NCBI RefSeq assembly: GCF_038396845.1
Contig: NZ_CP151587.1
Coordinates: forward strand, 2,268,001 to 2,332,000
DNA: 64,000 bases
Direction: 5' to 3'
DNA from: Gymnodinialimonas sp. 57CJ19
GTDB taxonomy: Bacteria; Pseudomonadota; Alphaproteobacteria; Rhodobacterales; Rhodobacteraceae
A model generated the notes under the pieces. That model saw only the letters and a program-made list of their open reading frames with translations, had not been told where the DNA came from and ran no database searches. A program made the translations under genes and the position numbers. Below, one piece after another: positions 35,853-44,586 of this stretch (position 1 is its first letter; each line of letters begins with the position of its first letter).

Positions 35853-36041
35853 GGCTGTCTTGTCCTTGCCGCAAGAGAAAGCCCGCGTCAGCCAACAGGG
35901 TGGACTGCGACACACCGGCCTGTCAAATCCCGCGAGGGCGCCGGAAGGGTTTGCGACGACACGGAAAATCCGCCACGATCCGAGCAACAAGGGACCCATT
36001 GCAGCAAGGGGGCCAATGGAAAACCACGAAGAGGGGCGGCG

Positions 36042-38237
36042 ATGTCACGGATAACAGTCATCTTGGGACTGGTGGTGACGGCACTGATGGTCGGCCTGAC
36101 GGCCTTTCCCCCGCCGATTTTTGAACGCGCCCGCGATGCGGTTTTCGATGGCTACCAACGCACGATGCCACGCCCCTACGACCCAACGGCGCCGGTCCAC
36201 ATCATTGATATTGATGAGGCCGCTTTGGGCGCTTACGGCCAGTGGCCGTGGCCGCGCAGCTACATGGCGGAGCTGACGGATCGCGTGTTTGACCATGGCG
36301 CGGCGGCGGTGGGCTTCGACGTGTTGTTTGCCGAGCCGGACCGGACCTCTCCTGAATTGATTGTCGACTCCTGGGCCCGGTTCACCGATGGCGCGGCACC
36401 CGTCTTGCCGGACCTTGGCATCGCCCCGCATGACACGCGCTTTGCCGAGGCGATGCGGGGGCGGCCGGTGGTTTTGTCGGTCGCGGGCGGGTTGGAGGGC
36501 TCCATGCCCGAGGCCGTGGCCGGGTTTGCCGTGACCGGGGCCACGCCGAGCACGTTAACCACTTATCCCGGCGCGATCAGCAATCTGCCCGAGCTGACGG
36601 CGGCGGCCAGCGGGATTGGCACGATCTCTTTGGGGCGCAACGCCGATGGGATTACGCGCAGCGTTCCCATGGTCTCGGATTTCGGGGGGGTGTTGATCCC
36701 GTCGCTGTCGGCAGAGCTGTTGCGGGTGGCGCAAGGGGCGGGGGGGCATGTGCTGCGCACCTCGGAAGCGTCCGGCGAGATGTCGGGCGGAACCGTTGCG
36801 GCCACGGCGATGCAGGTCGGCGCGCTGTCTTTTCCGCTGGAGGCAGACGGGCGTTTTCGCATGTATTACGCGGGCTATCAGCCGGAACGCGTGACGCCGG
36901 TGGGGGCGTTGTTTGAGGCCGAAGGGATCAGCCCAGAGCTGCAAGACAGGTTTGCGGGGCGGATCATCCTGGTCGGGTCGTCGGCGCAGGGCCTTTTCGA
37001 TATCCGAACGACGCCCTTGGATGGGCAGATTGCAGGCGTCACGCTACACGCTGAAATAATTGAACAAATCGTGTCAGGCGCGTTCTTGATGCGGGCCGAT
37101 TGGATGCGCGGGCTGGAGATCTTGATCGTCGCGCTCTCGGGCATTTTGCTAACCATCCTGATCCGACTGGAGCGGCCCCTGCTTGGCCTTGGGGCGGCGT
37201 TGGTCTTTGGCGGTGGCTCAGTGGTGGGCGGTGTGATGGCGTTCTCCATGGGGGGGGTGTTGTTCAACCCGGTGACGGCGGTGCTGACGGCGGTGCTTGT
37301 CTATCTCCCCGGCACGACCCTGGGCTATCTGGCGAAGGAACGCGCCCGCCGGTCGATCCGCGAACGCTTTGCCCGCTTCCTGCCGCCGCCCCTGATCGCC
37401 GAGATCGAAAAGAACCCCACCGCCGCCCTGACACCAGAAGGGGCGGAGCGGGATTTGACGGTGATGTTTGTAGACATGCGGGGGTTTTCCACGGTGACCG
37501 AAGGGATGCCTCCGGACCGAGTCGTTACTCTTGTTAACACTTTCCTGAGCGCTGTGGCCGAGGCTCTGGTGGATCACGGGGCCACGATCGACAAATTCAT
37601 GGGCGACGCGGTGATGGCGTTCTGGAACGCGCCGATTGAGCGTGCCGACCACGCCATCGCCGCCCTGGGTGCCCTCCACGCGGTGAACGAAGCGGCGGAA
37701 CAGGCGAATTTTCTGCTGACCTCGCAAGGCTTGCCGAGGGTTAATCTGGGGGTCGGCCTGAACACCGGGCCTGCGTCTGTGGGATTGATGGGCTCGCGCG
37801 ACCGGCTGTCTTACACCTGCATCGGCGACAGCGTGACCCTTGCGGCGCGGCTGGAGGGGCTGACCCGCATCTACGGCACGCGCAACTGCGTGGGGCCGAA
37901 CACAGTGGCCGAATGCCCGCCGCATTTGCAGGCCGTTACGCTGGATTTGATCGCGGTGAAGGGCTTTGCCAACGCGGTAGAGGTGTCAACGGTTCTGCCG
38001 CGCATGACACCGGGATTGGAGGCCTTTGCGACCGCCTTGGCCGAGGCCCGCGCCACCTTTATCGCCCAGGATTGGGCAGGGGCGGAGGCGGCGATGATGC
38101 GGGTGGCCAAGATCAAGGTGCCGACGTGCAATACGGCGCTTCTGGCCAAAGCCTATCTGGATCGTATCGAGGCCTACAAAGAAATCCCCCCGCCAGAGGG
38201 CTGGCAGGGGGAATTTGTAGCGCAGTCAAAGCGGTAG
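36042..38237 (+). CDS. CHASE2-domain class III adenylate/guanylate cyclase
   Basis: Receptor cyclase of 731 residues: N-terminal membrane helix (about 4-24), extracytoplasmic CHASE2 domain (about 30-345), three closely spaced helices (about 355-430) and a cytoplasmic cyclase domain (about 465-650). Both metal aspartates are present, in MFVDMRGFSTV and FMGDAVMAFWNAP, and DKFMGD carries the lysine associated with adenine selection, so cAMP is the likelier product. The C-terminal ~80 residues are helical and hold no recognised domain. GAGGGG precedes the ATG. It converges on the FecR/TPR operon. Confidence 0.92.
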   Translation: MSRITVILGLVVTALMVGLTAFPPPIFERARDAVFDGYQRTMPRPYDPTAPVHIIDIDEAALGAYGQWPWPRSYMAELTDRVFDHGAAAVGFDVLFAEPDRTSPELIVDSWARFTDGAAPVLPDLGIAPHDTRFAEAMRGRPVVLSVAGGLEGSMPEAVAGFAVTGATPSTLTTYPGAISNLPELTAAASGIGTISLGRNADGITRSVPMVSDFGGVLIPSLSAELLRVAQGAGGHVLRTSEASGEMSGGTVAATAMQVGALSFPLEADGRFRMYYAGYQPERVTPVGALFEAEGISPELQDRFAGRIILVGSSAQGLFDIRTTPLDGQIAGVTLHAEIIEQIVSGAFLMRADWMRGLEILIVALSGILLTILIRLERPLLGLGAALVFGGGSVVGGVMAFSMGGVLFNPVTAVLTAVLVYLPGTTLGYLAKERARRSIRERFARFLPPPLIAEIEKNPTAALTPEGAERDLTVMFVDMRGFSTVTEGMPPDRVVTLVNTFLSAVAEALVDHGATIDKFMGDAVMAFWNAPIERADHAIAALGALHAVNEAAEQANFLLTSQGLPRVNLGVGLNTGPASVGLMGSRDRLSYTCIGDSVTLAARLEGLTRIYGTRNCVGPNTVAECPPHLQAVTLDLIAVKGFANAVEVSTVLPRMTPGLEAFATALAEARATFIAQDWAGAEAAMMRVAKIKVPTCNTALLAKAYLDRIEAYKEIPPPEGWQGEFVAQSKR

Positions 38238-38259
38238 ATCAGTCAGCGCAGGCCGCCCG

Positions 38260-39111
38260 TTAATCGCAGGGAATCAATATCGAGCCCTGGGGAGGATCGA
38301 GATAACCGGAATCCAAGCTGCCGTAATCGCAGAGGTCTATGGGCGTTTCAGGGGGGCTTTCCGGCAGACCTTCAAACAGGTCATCGAAGCGGAAATCTTC
38401 GTCGAAAATCTCTGGATCGAACTCTTCCCCGGTTGTGGAGACTGGCCCACGATCCGAGGGGTTGGGATTGTCCACGCCCGAGCCAAGGCCCGAGCCGCCA
38501 CCGCCGCCCGGCGCGCCGTCGATCAGTTCCAACACCTGGGCAAGGAACGCAGGGTTCACGCGGCCTTGGTAGCCATCTTCGGTCAGCACGCCGCCGCGGC
38601 GGCTGGTGCAGGCACGCCCGCCCGCGGTCGACGTGATGCAGAGCCGCTCCCCCGCCAAGAACACGGTTATCGTCTCGCCGTTTTGGTAAATGATCAACGC
38701 GCTTGATCCGCGAATGCCGATGGTGGCGGTGGGGGTCGTGACCGTTGCCTCCTGGCCCCGCGATAGTGAGCCACCGATAAAGCGCAGCGCGCCTTGGGTC
38801 ATTTGCAGGCCCATCTGACCGGAGCGATTGGGGTTGAACACGAATTCATCCAACACGATTGTCGTGTTGGGGGCCATGGACAGCGTTGTCTGATCGACAA
38901 AAAGGATCTGCCCGCGGCCAGAACCAGACGAGGCGATGGTTTCATTCTGGACAACGCCCGCGCCCAAACCCAACGTCCGCGTTCCTGCCCCGGGTGGGGT
39001 GCCACGCAACGTCGGCTCGCTCGAGGCGACAGTGCCGATGTTTTGCGCCGCCAGGGGCGCGGCGAATGTCAGGGCCGCAACGGCGGCCCATGTGATGGTT
39101 TTGAAGGGCAT
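38260..39111 (-). CDS. Exported FecR-domain protein
   Basis: Protein of 283 residues with a signal peptide (MPFKTITWAAVAALTFAAPLA, cleavage near AQ-N) and a FecR domain (about 50-160) carrying the family-typical MTQGALRFIGGS and TPTATIGIRGSSALI. Unlike anti-sigma FecR it has no cytoplasmic helix or membrane anchor, so it acts in the periplasm or on the surface. The last ~100 residues are acidic and proline/glycine-rich, and the very C-terminus contains LCDYGS and ILIPCD, a possible disulfide. The ATG at 39111 follows GGGAG and lies 2 nt after the TPR gene's stop. Confidence 0.88.
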   Translation of the reverse strand: MPFKTITWAAVAALTFAAPLAAQNIGTVASSEPTLRGTPPGAGTRTLGLGAGVVQNETIASSGSGRGQILFVDQTTLSMAPNTTIVLDEFVFNPNRSGQMGLQMTQGALRFIGGSLSRGQEATVTTPTATIGIRGSSALIIYQNGETITVFLAGERLCITSTAGGRACTSRRGGVLTEDGYQGRVNPAFLAQVLELIDGAPGGGGGSGLGSGVDNPNPSDRGPVSTTGEEFDPEIFDEDFRFDDLFEGLPESPPETPIDLCDYGSLDSGYLDPPQGSILIPCD

Positions 39112-39113
39112 AC

Positions 39114-40343
39114 TTAAAACTCCCAACCGACTTGGAATGTATAAATTAATTCTTCACGTGAGGTCGTCACACCGCCGGTGACAGAATCCTCAAAGACCTG
39201 CGCGGCAGTGGTTTCAATATAGATATCTTCCAATACGAAGGCCCGTAACCAGACCCCATAGCTTTCCTCATCGACGTCCGTGGTGGTGCCGCCGTCGATC
39301 CGTTCTGCCTGCCCCGCTTCGGCCCATGCGCCTGCGATCCAGCGGTTTGGCAGATGTTCCCAACCCACGTCAAAGGCGTGTTGGGCGGCCAACCGGACAG
39401 AGGCCTCGGTGATCTCAATCGGGGTGGGATCGTCCACTTCCTCACGCCCGCCCATGGTGCCCGAAAGCCGGACCCGTGTGTCCCGAGAGGGGCGGTAGGT
39501 CACGCCCAGATCAAAGTCGTAAAAATCGAAATCGGAACCGGTGGCGGCGCGGGCGATCTGTCGGCCCGTGGTTGCGTCGGCGTAGACCGTGAAACGCTCA
39601 TTGATTGGGTTGGCGTAGGCAAGGCCCACCCCCCAAGAGGTATAGTCCCCCGACAGGGTGGAATCGTTCTGGAACCAGCCAAGTTCGGCATAGGCTTGCA
39701 GGCGCGGGCCGTAGGCGTCGCGGGCCAGGCGCCATTGCGGGCCGGTGCGCAAGCGCCCGGAGCTGCGGCTGTTGATCGAGCTGTCGCCGGGTTCATAGCT
39801 GGAGAAGGCAAATTCGGTGATCCATTGGGTGACATCGGCGTCGCCCATGTCGATGCGCCAATCCACCGAGCCGGTCACAAACGCGCCCTGTTCGCCGCTG
39901 GTGTCGGCATAGGCGTAGCCCACGGCAAGGCGGCCCCGGTAGTCAGAGCGGTCATCGCGGTCCTGCGCCTCGTCGCGGTAGCGGGCCACTTGGGTCAGCT
40001 GCTCGGGAGACAACGAGCCAGAAGATTGAGCCGCCGCGAGATGGTATTCGGCCACCGCGTAAGAGCCCAAGGCAAAGTAGGCAATCGCCAATTCCACACG
40101 GGCCGTAGCGTTGTTCGGCTCCAGATCAACAAGGCGTTCCAAGGTCGCGGCGGCGGCCTCAAAATCACGGGCCTGGACAGAAAGCCGCGCATAGTCACGC
40201 ATCAGCTGTCGGTTGCTTGGATCGGTCAGCATCTGCTGGAAAATAGCTTGGCGCTGCGCGTCAGCGCTTGCGTTTTGCGCCGCCAGCGGCGTGGAAATTA
40301 ACGAGATCGCGGCAATAGACGCCAGAAGAGGGGCTCGGATCAT
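39114..40343 (-). CDS. TPR-containing outer-membrane beta-barrel protein
   Basis: Protein of 409 residues: signal peptide (about 1-22, ending LAAQ), N-terminal tetratricopeptide region (about 28-120, EAAAATLERLVDLEPNN, VELAIAYFALGSYAVAEYHL), and a C-terminal part of alternating amphipathic strands ending VGWEF. A terminal phenylalanine is the usual signal for BAM insertion. The layout resembles surface lipoprotein assembly modulators (Slam) and similar TPR-barrel proteins. It is first gene of a two-gene operon with the exported FecR protein, which may be its cargo or partner. Confidence 0.85.
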   Translation of the reverse strand: MIRAPLLASIAAISLISTPLAAQNASADAQRQAIFQQMLTDPSNRQLMRDYARLSVQARDFEAAAATLERLVDLEPNNATARVELAIAYFALGSYAVAEYHLAAAQSSGSLSPEQLTQVARYRDEAQDRDDRSDYRGRLAVGYAYADTSGEQGAFVTGSVDWRIDMGDADVTQWITEFAFSSYEPGDSSINSRSSGRLRTGPQWRLARDAYGPRLQAYAELGWFQNDSTLSGDYTSWGVGLAYANPINERFTVYADATTGRQIARAATGSDFDFYDFDLGVTYRPSRDTRVRLSGTMGGREEVDDPTPIEITEASVRLAAQHAFDVGWEHLPNRWIAGAWAEAGQAERIDGGTTTDVDEESYGVWLRAFVLEDIYIETTAAQVFEDSVTGGVTTSREELIYTFQVGWEF

Positions 40344-40510
40344 TTTCGGGCCTTACGAAGAAAGAGAAAAGAAAGTCGTTCGAACTGGCAAAACCATACG
40401 AGGCGTGGCCAATTTATTCAATAAATGCCGCAAACCCACCCCGAGGAGCGCGCGGCCCATGCGGCATTGGGGCAACGGTCTCGGGGCGCGGACGCAGAAG
40501 GGTGGCGAAA

Positions 40511-41329
40511 TTACCTGCCCAGTTTTGCGTGAACCTCATCAAGGTCGATCTCACCGATGGGCATCTTGTTGCCGGGATTGTCGAAGTCATATTTGAACAG
40601 ATCGAAGTCGCGGTGGTAGATTTCCTTGACCAAATGCATCGAGAGATCGTCGAAATAGTCCTCGACCGGGTGCAGACGCTTGGGGCCGTGGCCCTCAGAT
40701 TCGTTGAAACGCGGCACATCCTTCAGCTTGATCGGATGGGCGTTGTCGGTGGCATCCAGCACGCTTTGCATGCCGTCGTTGAAGCTTTCGGTCCAGAAAA
40801 TCTTGTCATATTGGCCACCGTTCACGATGAACGTGGAGACATGGCCCGACATGGCGGACCAATGGATATCCGGGTCCATGGGCTTGCGCCAACGGATGGT
40901 GTCGCGGGCGAACAGCAAGAACCGGCGGAAACTGGCGATTTGGTCGAACTCGCCCTTGCCGTCATCGCCGCCCACTTCGATGCCATATTTCTGGATCAAG
41001 AGCGGCACCATGTTGCCCCGATAGCGGCGGCCATTGCGTTGAATGCCGCAGATTTTATCGAAGAAGCTGGACAAGATTCGGGTGTAGGGGTTGCGCACGC
41101 AGGTAAAGGCATAGCTTTTGTGCGCCTGAACGTTGCTGGTGATAACCGGCTGACTATTGTCGAAGGCCCACTTGTGCATGCCGCCAGTGGCATCGTGGAT
41201 GTCGCCATCAAAATATTCGCCGTTGTCGGCGTAATACATGATCTGACCGATGGTTGAGCAAGCGCATTTGGGTACCACACGATACACCATGCTTTCGCTT
41301 GTCGTCATCCAGGTGCCCGGAAATCCCAT
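40511..41329 (-). CDS. Sulfotransferase family protein
   Basis: Protein of 272 residues resembling carbohydrate sulfotransferases (Sulfotransfer_2 family). The 5'-phosphosulfate loop is RVVPKCACSTIGQ near the N-terminus and the 3'-phosphate site is CVRNPYTRILSSFFD. It lacks a signal peptide, so it would act in the cytoplasm on a glycan or lipid intermediate using PAPS. It is divergent from a GT14-type glycosyltransferase; both probably modify the same cell-surface polymer, which is inference. Confidence 0.87.
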   Translation of the reverse strand: MGFPGTWMTTSESMVYRVVPKCACSTIGQIMYYADNGEYFDGDIHDATGGMHKWAFDNSQPVITSNVQAHKSYAFTCVRNPYTRILSSFFDKICGIQRNGRRYRGNMVPLLIQKYGIEVGGDDGKGEFDQIASFRRFLLFARDTIRWRKPMDPDIHWSAMSGHVSTFIVNGGQYDKIFWTESFNDGMQSVLDATDNAHPIKLKDVPRFNESEGHGPKRLHPVEDYFDDLSMHLVKEIYHRDFDLFKYDFDNPGNKMPIGEIDLDEVHAKLGR

Positions 41330-41482
41330 ATGCTCTTACCTCACGTGATGCCCGGTGCTGTGTTCACCCGGTCTTAAGACATAAATTGCAAAGAATTGGT
41401 GTCGCTTCAATCTCTCTCAGGTATTAATACGTTAACAACAAGGCGCAACAATGCGCGTAAGTCCGGGGCAATCGTTTCCAGA

Positions 41483-43060
41483 ATGGCAAAAATCGCCTTT
41501 ATTCTCCTGTGTCACAAGGATGCGCCAAGCATCATCCGTCAGGCTGAGCGTTTGACGGCGACGGGCGATTATGTGTCGATTCATTTTGACGCAAACGCCA
41601 AACCGGCGGATTTTGCGGCCCTGCAAGAGGCCCTGAAGGACAACGCGGGCGTCACCTTTGCCAAAAAGCGCATCAAATGCGGGTGGGGGGAATGGTCGCT
41701 GTGCCAAGCCACGCTGCATGCGATTGAAGCGGCGGTAGAGGCGTTTCCCAAGGCGTCGCATTTCTACATGCTGTCGGGGGATTGTGCGGCGGTGAAGTCG
41801 GCGGACTACGCCCATAGGTTCCTTGACGACCGCGACATGGACTATGTCGAAAGCTTCGATTTCTTCAACTCGGACTGGATCAAGACGGGCTTCAAGGGCG
41901 AGCGTCTGTTCTACCGCCACTTCTTTAACGAGCGGAACCACAAGAAGCTGTTTTATGCCTCGTTCCATTTGCAGCGAAAATTCCGGCTGGAACGCAAGAT
42001 CCCCGACGACATTCAGGTGATGATCGGCTCGCAATGGTGGTGTCTGCGACGCAGCACGATTTTGTCGATCCTGGATTTCTGCCGCCAGCGCCCCGATGTG
42101 ATCCGTTTCTTCAAGACCACCTGGATTCCGGATGAGACGTTTTTCCAAACCCTTGTGCGTCACCTCGTCCCGTCGCGCGAAATTGAGAGCCGGACCCTGA
42201 CGTTCAAGATGTTCAGCGACTACGGCATGCCGGTGACCTTCTATAACGACCAATATGACCTGTTGATTTCGCAGGACTATCTGTTCGCCCGCAAGATTTC
42301 TGCCGAAGCCACCTTGCTGAAGGACCGCCTTGGCGCATTGTGGAACTCGGACCGCAAGGACTTTGCCACCTCGAAGGAGGGGCCGAAACTACACGCCTTC
42401 CTGACCGGGCGGGGCCGGGTGGGCAAACGCTTTGGCACAAGGTTCTGGGAACGCGAAAGCACCCTTGGGGCGGACCGCGACCTTTATATGTTGGTGTGCA
42501 AGAAGTGGCATGTGGCCAAGCGGCTTCTCAAAGCCTCGTCCGAGAAGTTGGATGTGCGCGGGATTGAGTATCTATTTGACGAAGAAGGTTGCCGTGTTCC
42601 CCACCTGGGCGGGATTGAACGCACGATGGAAAAGCGCAACCGCCACCGCCGTGCGCTGGTCCGGATGCTGTTTGATTACTACGGGACAGAGCAGCTGGTG
42701 ATCTGCCTTGATCCGGCCAACCTCGACCTGATGCGTGATTTCATGTCCGATCGGGCGAATGCGCGCATCCTTGAATTGCAGTGCAACTTTGATGACCAAT
42801 ATCTGGTGGGTCACGCACACCGGGTCGGGCTGGCCACGGACGACACGCCGGGCGAGGTTCTGCAACGGATGCTGCCGACCCTACGCCACGAATTTCTGGA
42901 CGAGCAGTTGGAAATCCGAGAGGCGGAGTTCAAACAGCATTGGCGTTTGAGAGAGGGTAAATCGGACGAAGAAAATGGCGCCGTTCTGGCGGATTTCTTC
43001 GGGATAGACCAAGACGTTGGTCGAGAGTTGGCGCAGACCCAACACCTGTTTGCAGATTAA
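41483..43060 (+). CDS. GT14-type beta-1,6-N-acetylglucosaminyltransferase-like protein
   Basis: Protein of 525 residues. The first ~260 residues match the core-2/I-branching enzyme family: AKIAFILLCHKDAPSIIRQ, HFDANAKPADF, HFYMLSGDCAAVKS and the SQWWCLRRSTI acceptor-site block. The remaining ~260 residues form a separate domain (from about KLHAFLTGRGRVGKRFG) found with this enzyme in Rhodobacterales, of unknown function. No signal peptide. I start at the ATG at 41483 because conservation begins there. Confidence 0.87.
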   Translation: MAKIAFILLCHKDAPSIIRQAERLTATGDYVSIHFDANAKPADFAALQEALKDNAGVTFAKKRIKCGWGEWSLCQATLHAIEAAVEAFPKASHFYMLSGDCAAVKSADYAHRFLDDRDMDYVESFDFFNSDWIKTGFKGERLFYRHFFNERNHKKLFYASFHLQRKFRLERKIPDDIQVMIGSQWWCLRRSTILSILDFCRQRPDVIRFFKTTWIPDETFFQTLVRHLVPSREIESRTLTFKMFSDYGMPVTFYNDQYDLLISQDYLFARKISAEATLLKDRLGALWNSDRKDFATSKEGPKLHAFLTGRGRVGKRFGTRFWERESTLGADRDLYMLVCKKWHVAKRLLKASSEKLDVRGIEYLFDEEGCRVPHLGGIERTMEKRNRHRRALVRMLFDYYGTEQLVICLDPANLDLMRDFMSDRANARILELQCNFDDQYLVGHAHRVGLATDDTPGEVLQRMLPTLRHEFLDEQLEIREAEFKQHWRLREGKSDEENGAVLADFFGIDQDVGRELAQTQHLFAD

Positions 43061-43073
43061 AAAGGGGGCTTCG

Positions 43074-43448
43074 ATGGCCTATTCTTACGACGATCAGAAC
43101 ATCTTCGCGAAAATCCTGCGAGGGGAGATTCCCAACAAAACCGTGGCCGAAAGCGACCATACGCTGGCTTTCGCGGACCTGTATCCGCAAGCGCCCGTGC
43201 ATGTCCTGGTGATCCCCAAGGGGCCATATGTGTGCTTTGATCACTTTGCCGCCGAAGCGTCTGATGCGGAAATCGTGGATTTCCACCGGGTGGCGGCGCA
43301 AGTCTGTGCGCAGGTGTCGCCCGGAAATGGTGGGGACGGCTTCCGCACGATCTCCAACGCGGGCGATGATGGGGTGCAAGAGGTGCCGCATTACCACATG
43401 CACATATTGGGCGGGCGGCATCTGGGGCGGATGTTGGCGAAGGCCTGA
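43074..43448 (+). CDS. HIT-family nucleotide hydrolase (HINT-like)
   Basis: Protein of 124 residues of the histidine triad family, purine nucleoside phosphoramidase type. The triad motif is HYHMHILGG near the C-terminus; the N-terminal IFAKILRGEIP and the VLVIPKGPYV strand are typical of HinT. The ATG at 43074 has an AAAGGGGG site. It starts 13 nt after the GT14 gene's stop and is probably co-transcribed. Confidence 0.93.
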   Translation: MAYSYDDQNIFAKILRGEIPNKTVAESDHTLAFADLYPQAPVHVLVIPKGPYVCFDHFAAEASDAEIVDFHRVAAQVCAQVSPGNGGDGFRTISNAGDDGVQEVPHYHMHILGGRHLGRMLAKA

Positions 43449-43474
43449 AACGGGGGGGCGCGCGGCCTCAAGCC

Positions 43475-43496
43475 CCGGCCCAACCGGTTGGGCCGG
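43475..43496. repeat. 22-bp perfect palindrome
   Basis: CCGGCCCAACC followed directly by its reverse complement GGTTGGGCCGG, 27 nt after the HIT gene stop, in a 183-nt GC-rich spacer. It may terminate the HIT transcript, though no T-run follows, or be a REP-like element. Confidence 0.55.
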
Positions 43497-43631
43497 AGCC
43501 GCTCGGCCCCGCGCGCTGCCGCGGATGCGCCGACAGGTCGCGCGGTCACGGGGCCCGTGCGGCGTGCTCCACCCTTGCCCGGTCGCAAGACCTCTGCCAT
43601 ATCCAAAAGCAGCCACAGTGAATGGAGCCCC

Positions 43632-43817
43632 ATGATGAGCATTGACGCCCCCGAGATCGAGATTGTGACCGCGAGCCGCGTTGCCTGCGATGGTGGAGAG
43701 GGCGCGTTGGGCCATCCGCGCGTGTGGTTGATGATCGACCCCGACAGCGGCTTCGTGGAATGCGGCTATTGCGACAAGAAGTTCATCCACAAGGATTTCG
43801 TGGATGCCGCAGAGTGA
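43632..43817 (+). CDS. Zinc-finger (zf-CHCC) protein
   Basis: Protein of 61 residues with the zf-CHCC pattern: [16 protein letters not shown] then [11 protein letters not shown], as in the NDUFS6-like subunit of complex I and its free-standing bacterial relatives. Zinc ligands would be the first Cys, the His of GHPRV and the CxxC pair. It overlaps the following GTG start by 4 nt. Whether it associates with NADH dehydrogenase is not shown by context. Confidence 0.85.
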   Translation: MMSIDAPEIEIVTASRVACDGGEGALGHPRVWLMIDPDSGFVECGYCDKKFIHKDFVDAAE

Positions 43818-44491
43818 TCCGCCGCTTCGGCAAGGGTTTGGGCCGCCTCTTTGGGGCGGCCTTTTTCGTTGTCGCGCTCTATCTTTTGGGGGCAGCGGTT
43901 GGCGGGCTGATCCCCGGCCGCTCTGCCGATGTTCCCGCAGGCGATGATGTTGAAATTGCACTACTTTACGGGCCGATCCACGTCGACTTTCTGCTCCCTG
44001 CCACGGCGCAGACCCGAGAGGCGCTGCAATTTGCGCGCACTGGCGGGGTTCAAGTGGAGGACGCGGGCGTGGGCTATTTCATCGTCGGTTGGGGCGCCCG
44101 GGATTTCTACACCACGACGCCGCAATGGGCGGATCTGAGCGCAAGGGCGACGCTTCGGGCGATTACCGGCGATGCCTCGGTCCTGCGGGTGGACGTGGTG
44201 CAGCCCAACATCGCCTTCGACCAATTGCCCCGCTTGTCGCTTTCCGCCGATCAATATGCGGCGCTTTTGGCCGAGATCGCCGCGACAGCTACACCGGACG
44301 CAATCGGGGTCGAGGCAGAGGGCCACCGCGCCACATCCGGATTTGTCGAGGCGCGAGGGCGGTTTCACATCCTGCGCACCTGCAACACATGGGTTGGCCG
44401 CGTGCTGCGGGGGGCAGGGGTGCCCATGGGCGCTTGGACGCCGACCCCCTACGCCGTGCGTTTGTCCCTGTGGCGGGCGGGAGTGCGTTAA
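43814..44491 (+). CDS. DUF2459 / TIGR02117 family protein
   Basis: Protein of 225 residues with one N-terminal membrane helix (about 12-34) and a periplasmic domain with [29 protein letters not shown] and [20 protein letters not shown], the last containing a Cys-Asn-Thr-Trp motif typical of the family. Function unknown; some relatives are linked to urease or polyhydroxyalkanoate loci. The start is a GTG overlapping the zinc-finger gene's stop (GTGA). No catalytic assignment is made. Confidence 0.85.
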   Translation: MIRRFGKGLGRLFGAAFFVVALYLLGAAVGGLIPGRSADVPAGDDVEIALLYGPIHVDFLLPATAQTREALQFARTGGVQVEDAGVGYFIVGWGARDFYTTTPQWADLSARATLRAITGDASVLRVDVVQPNIAFDQLPRLSLSADQYAALLAEIAATATPDAIGVEAEGHRATSGFVEARGRFHILRTCNTWVGRVLRGAGVPMGAWTPTPYAVRLSLWRAGVR

Positions 44492-44586
44492 CGCCATTAA
44501 GGAATACCCCTGCGATTGGTGAAAATCCCGGTCGCGTCTGCCCCTGTGGCACGGTAGAACGAAGGCAACCATCAGGAGGGGCGCAC

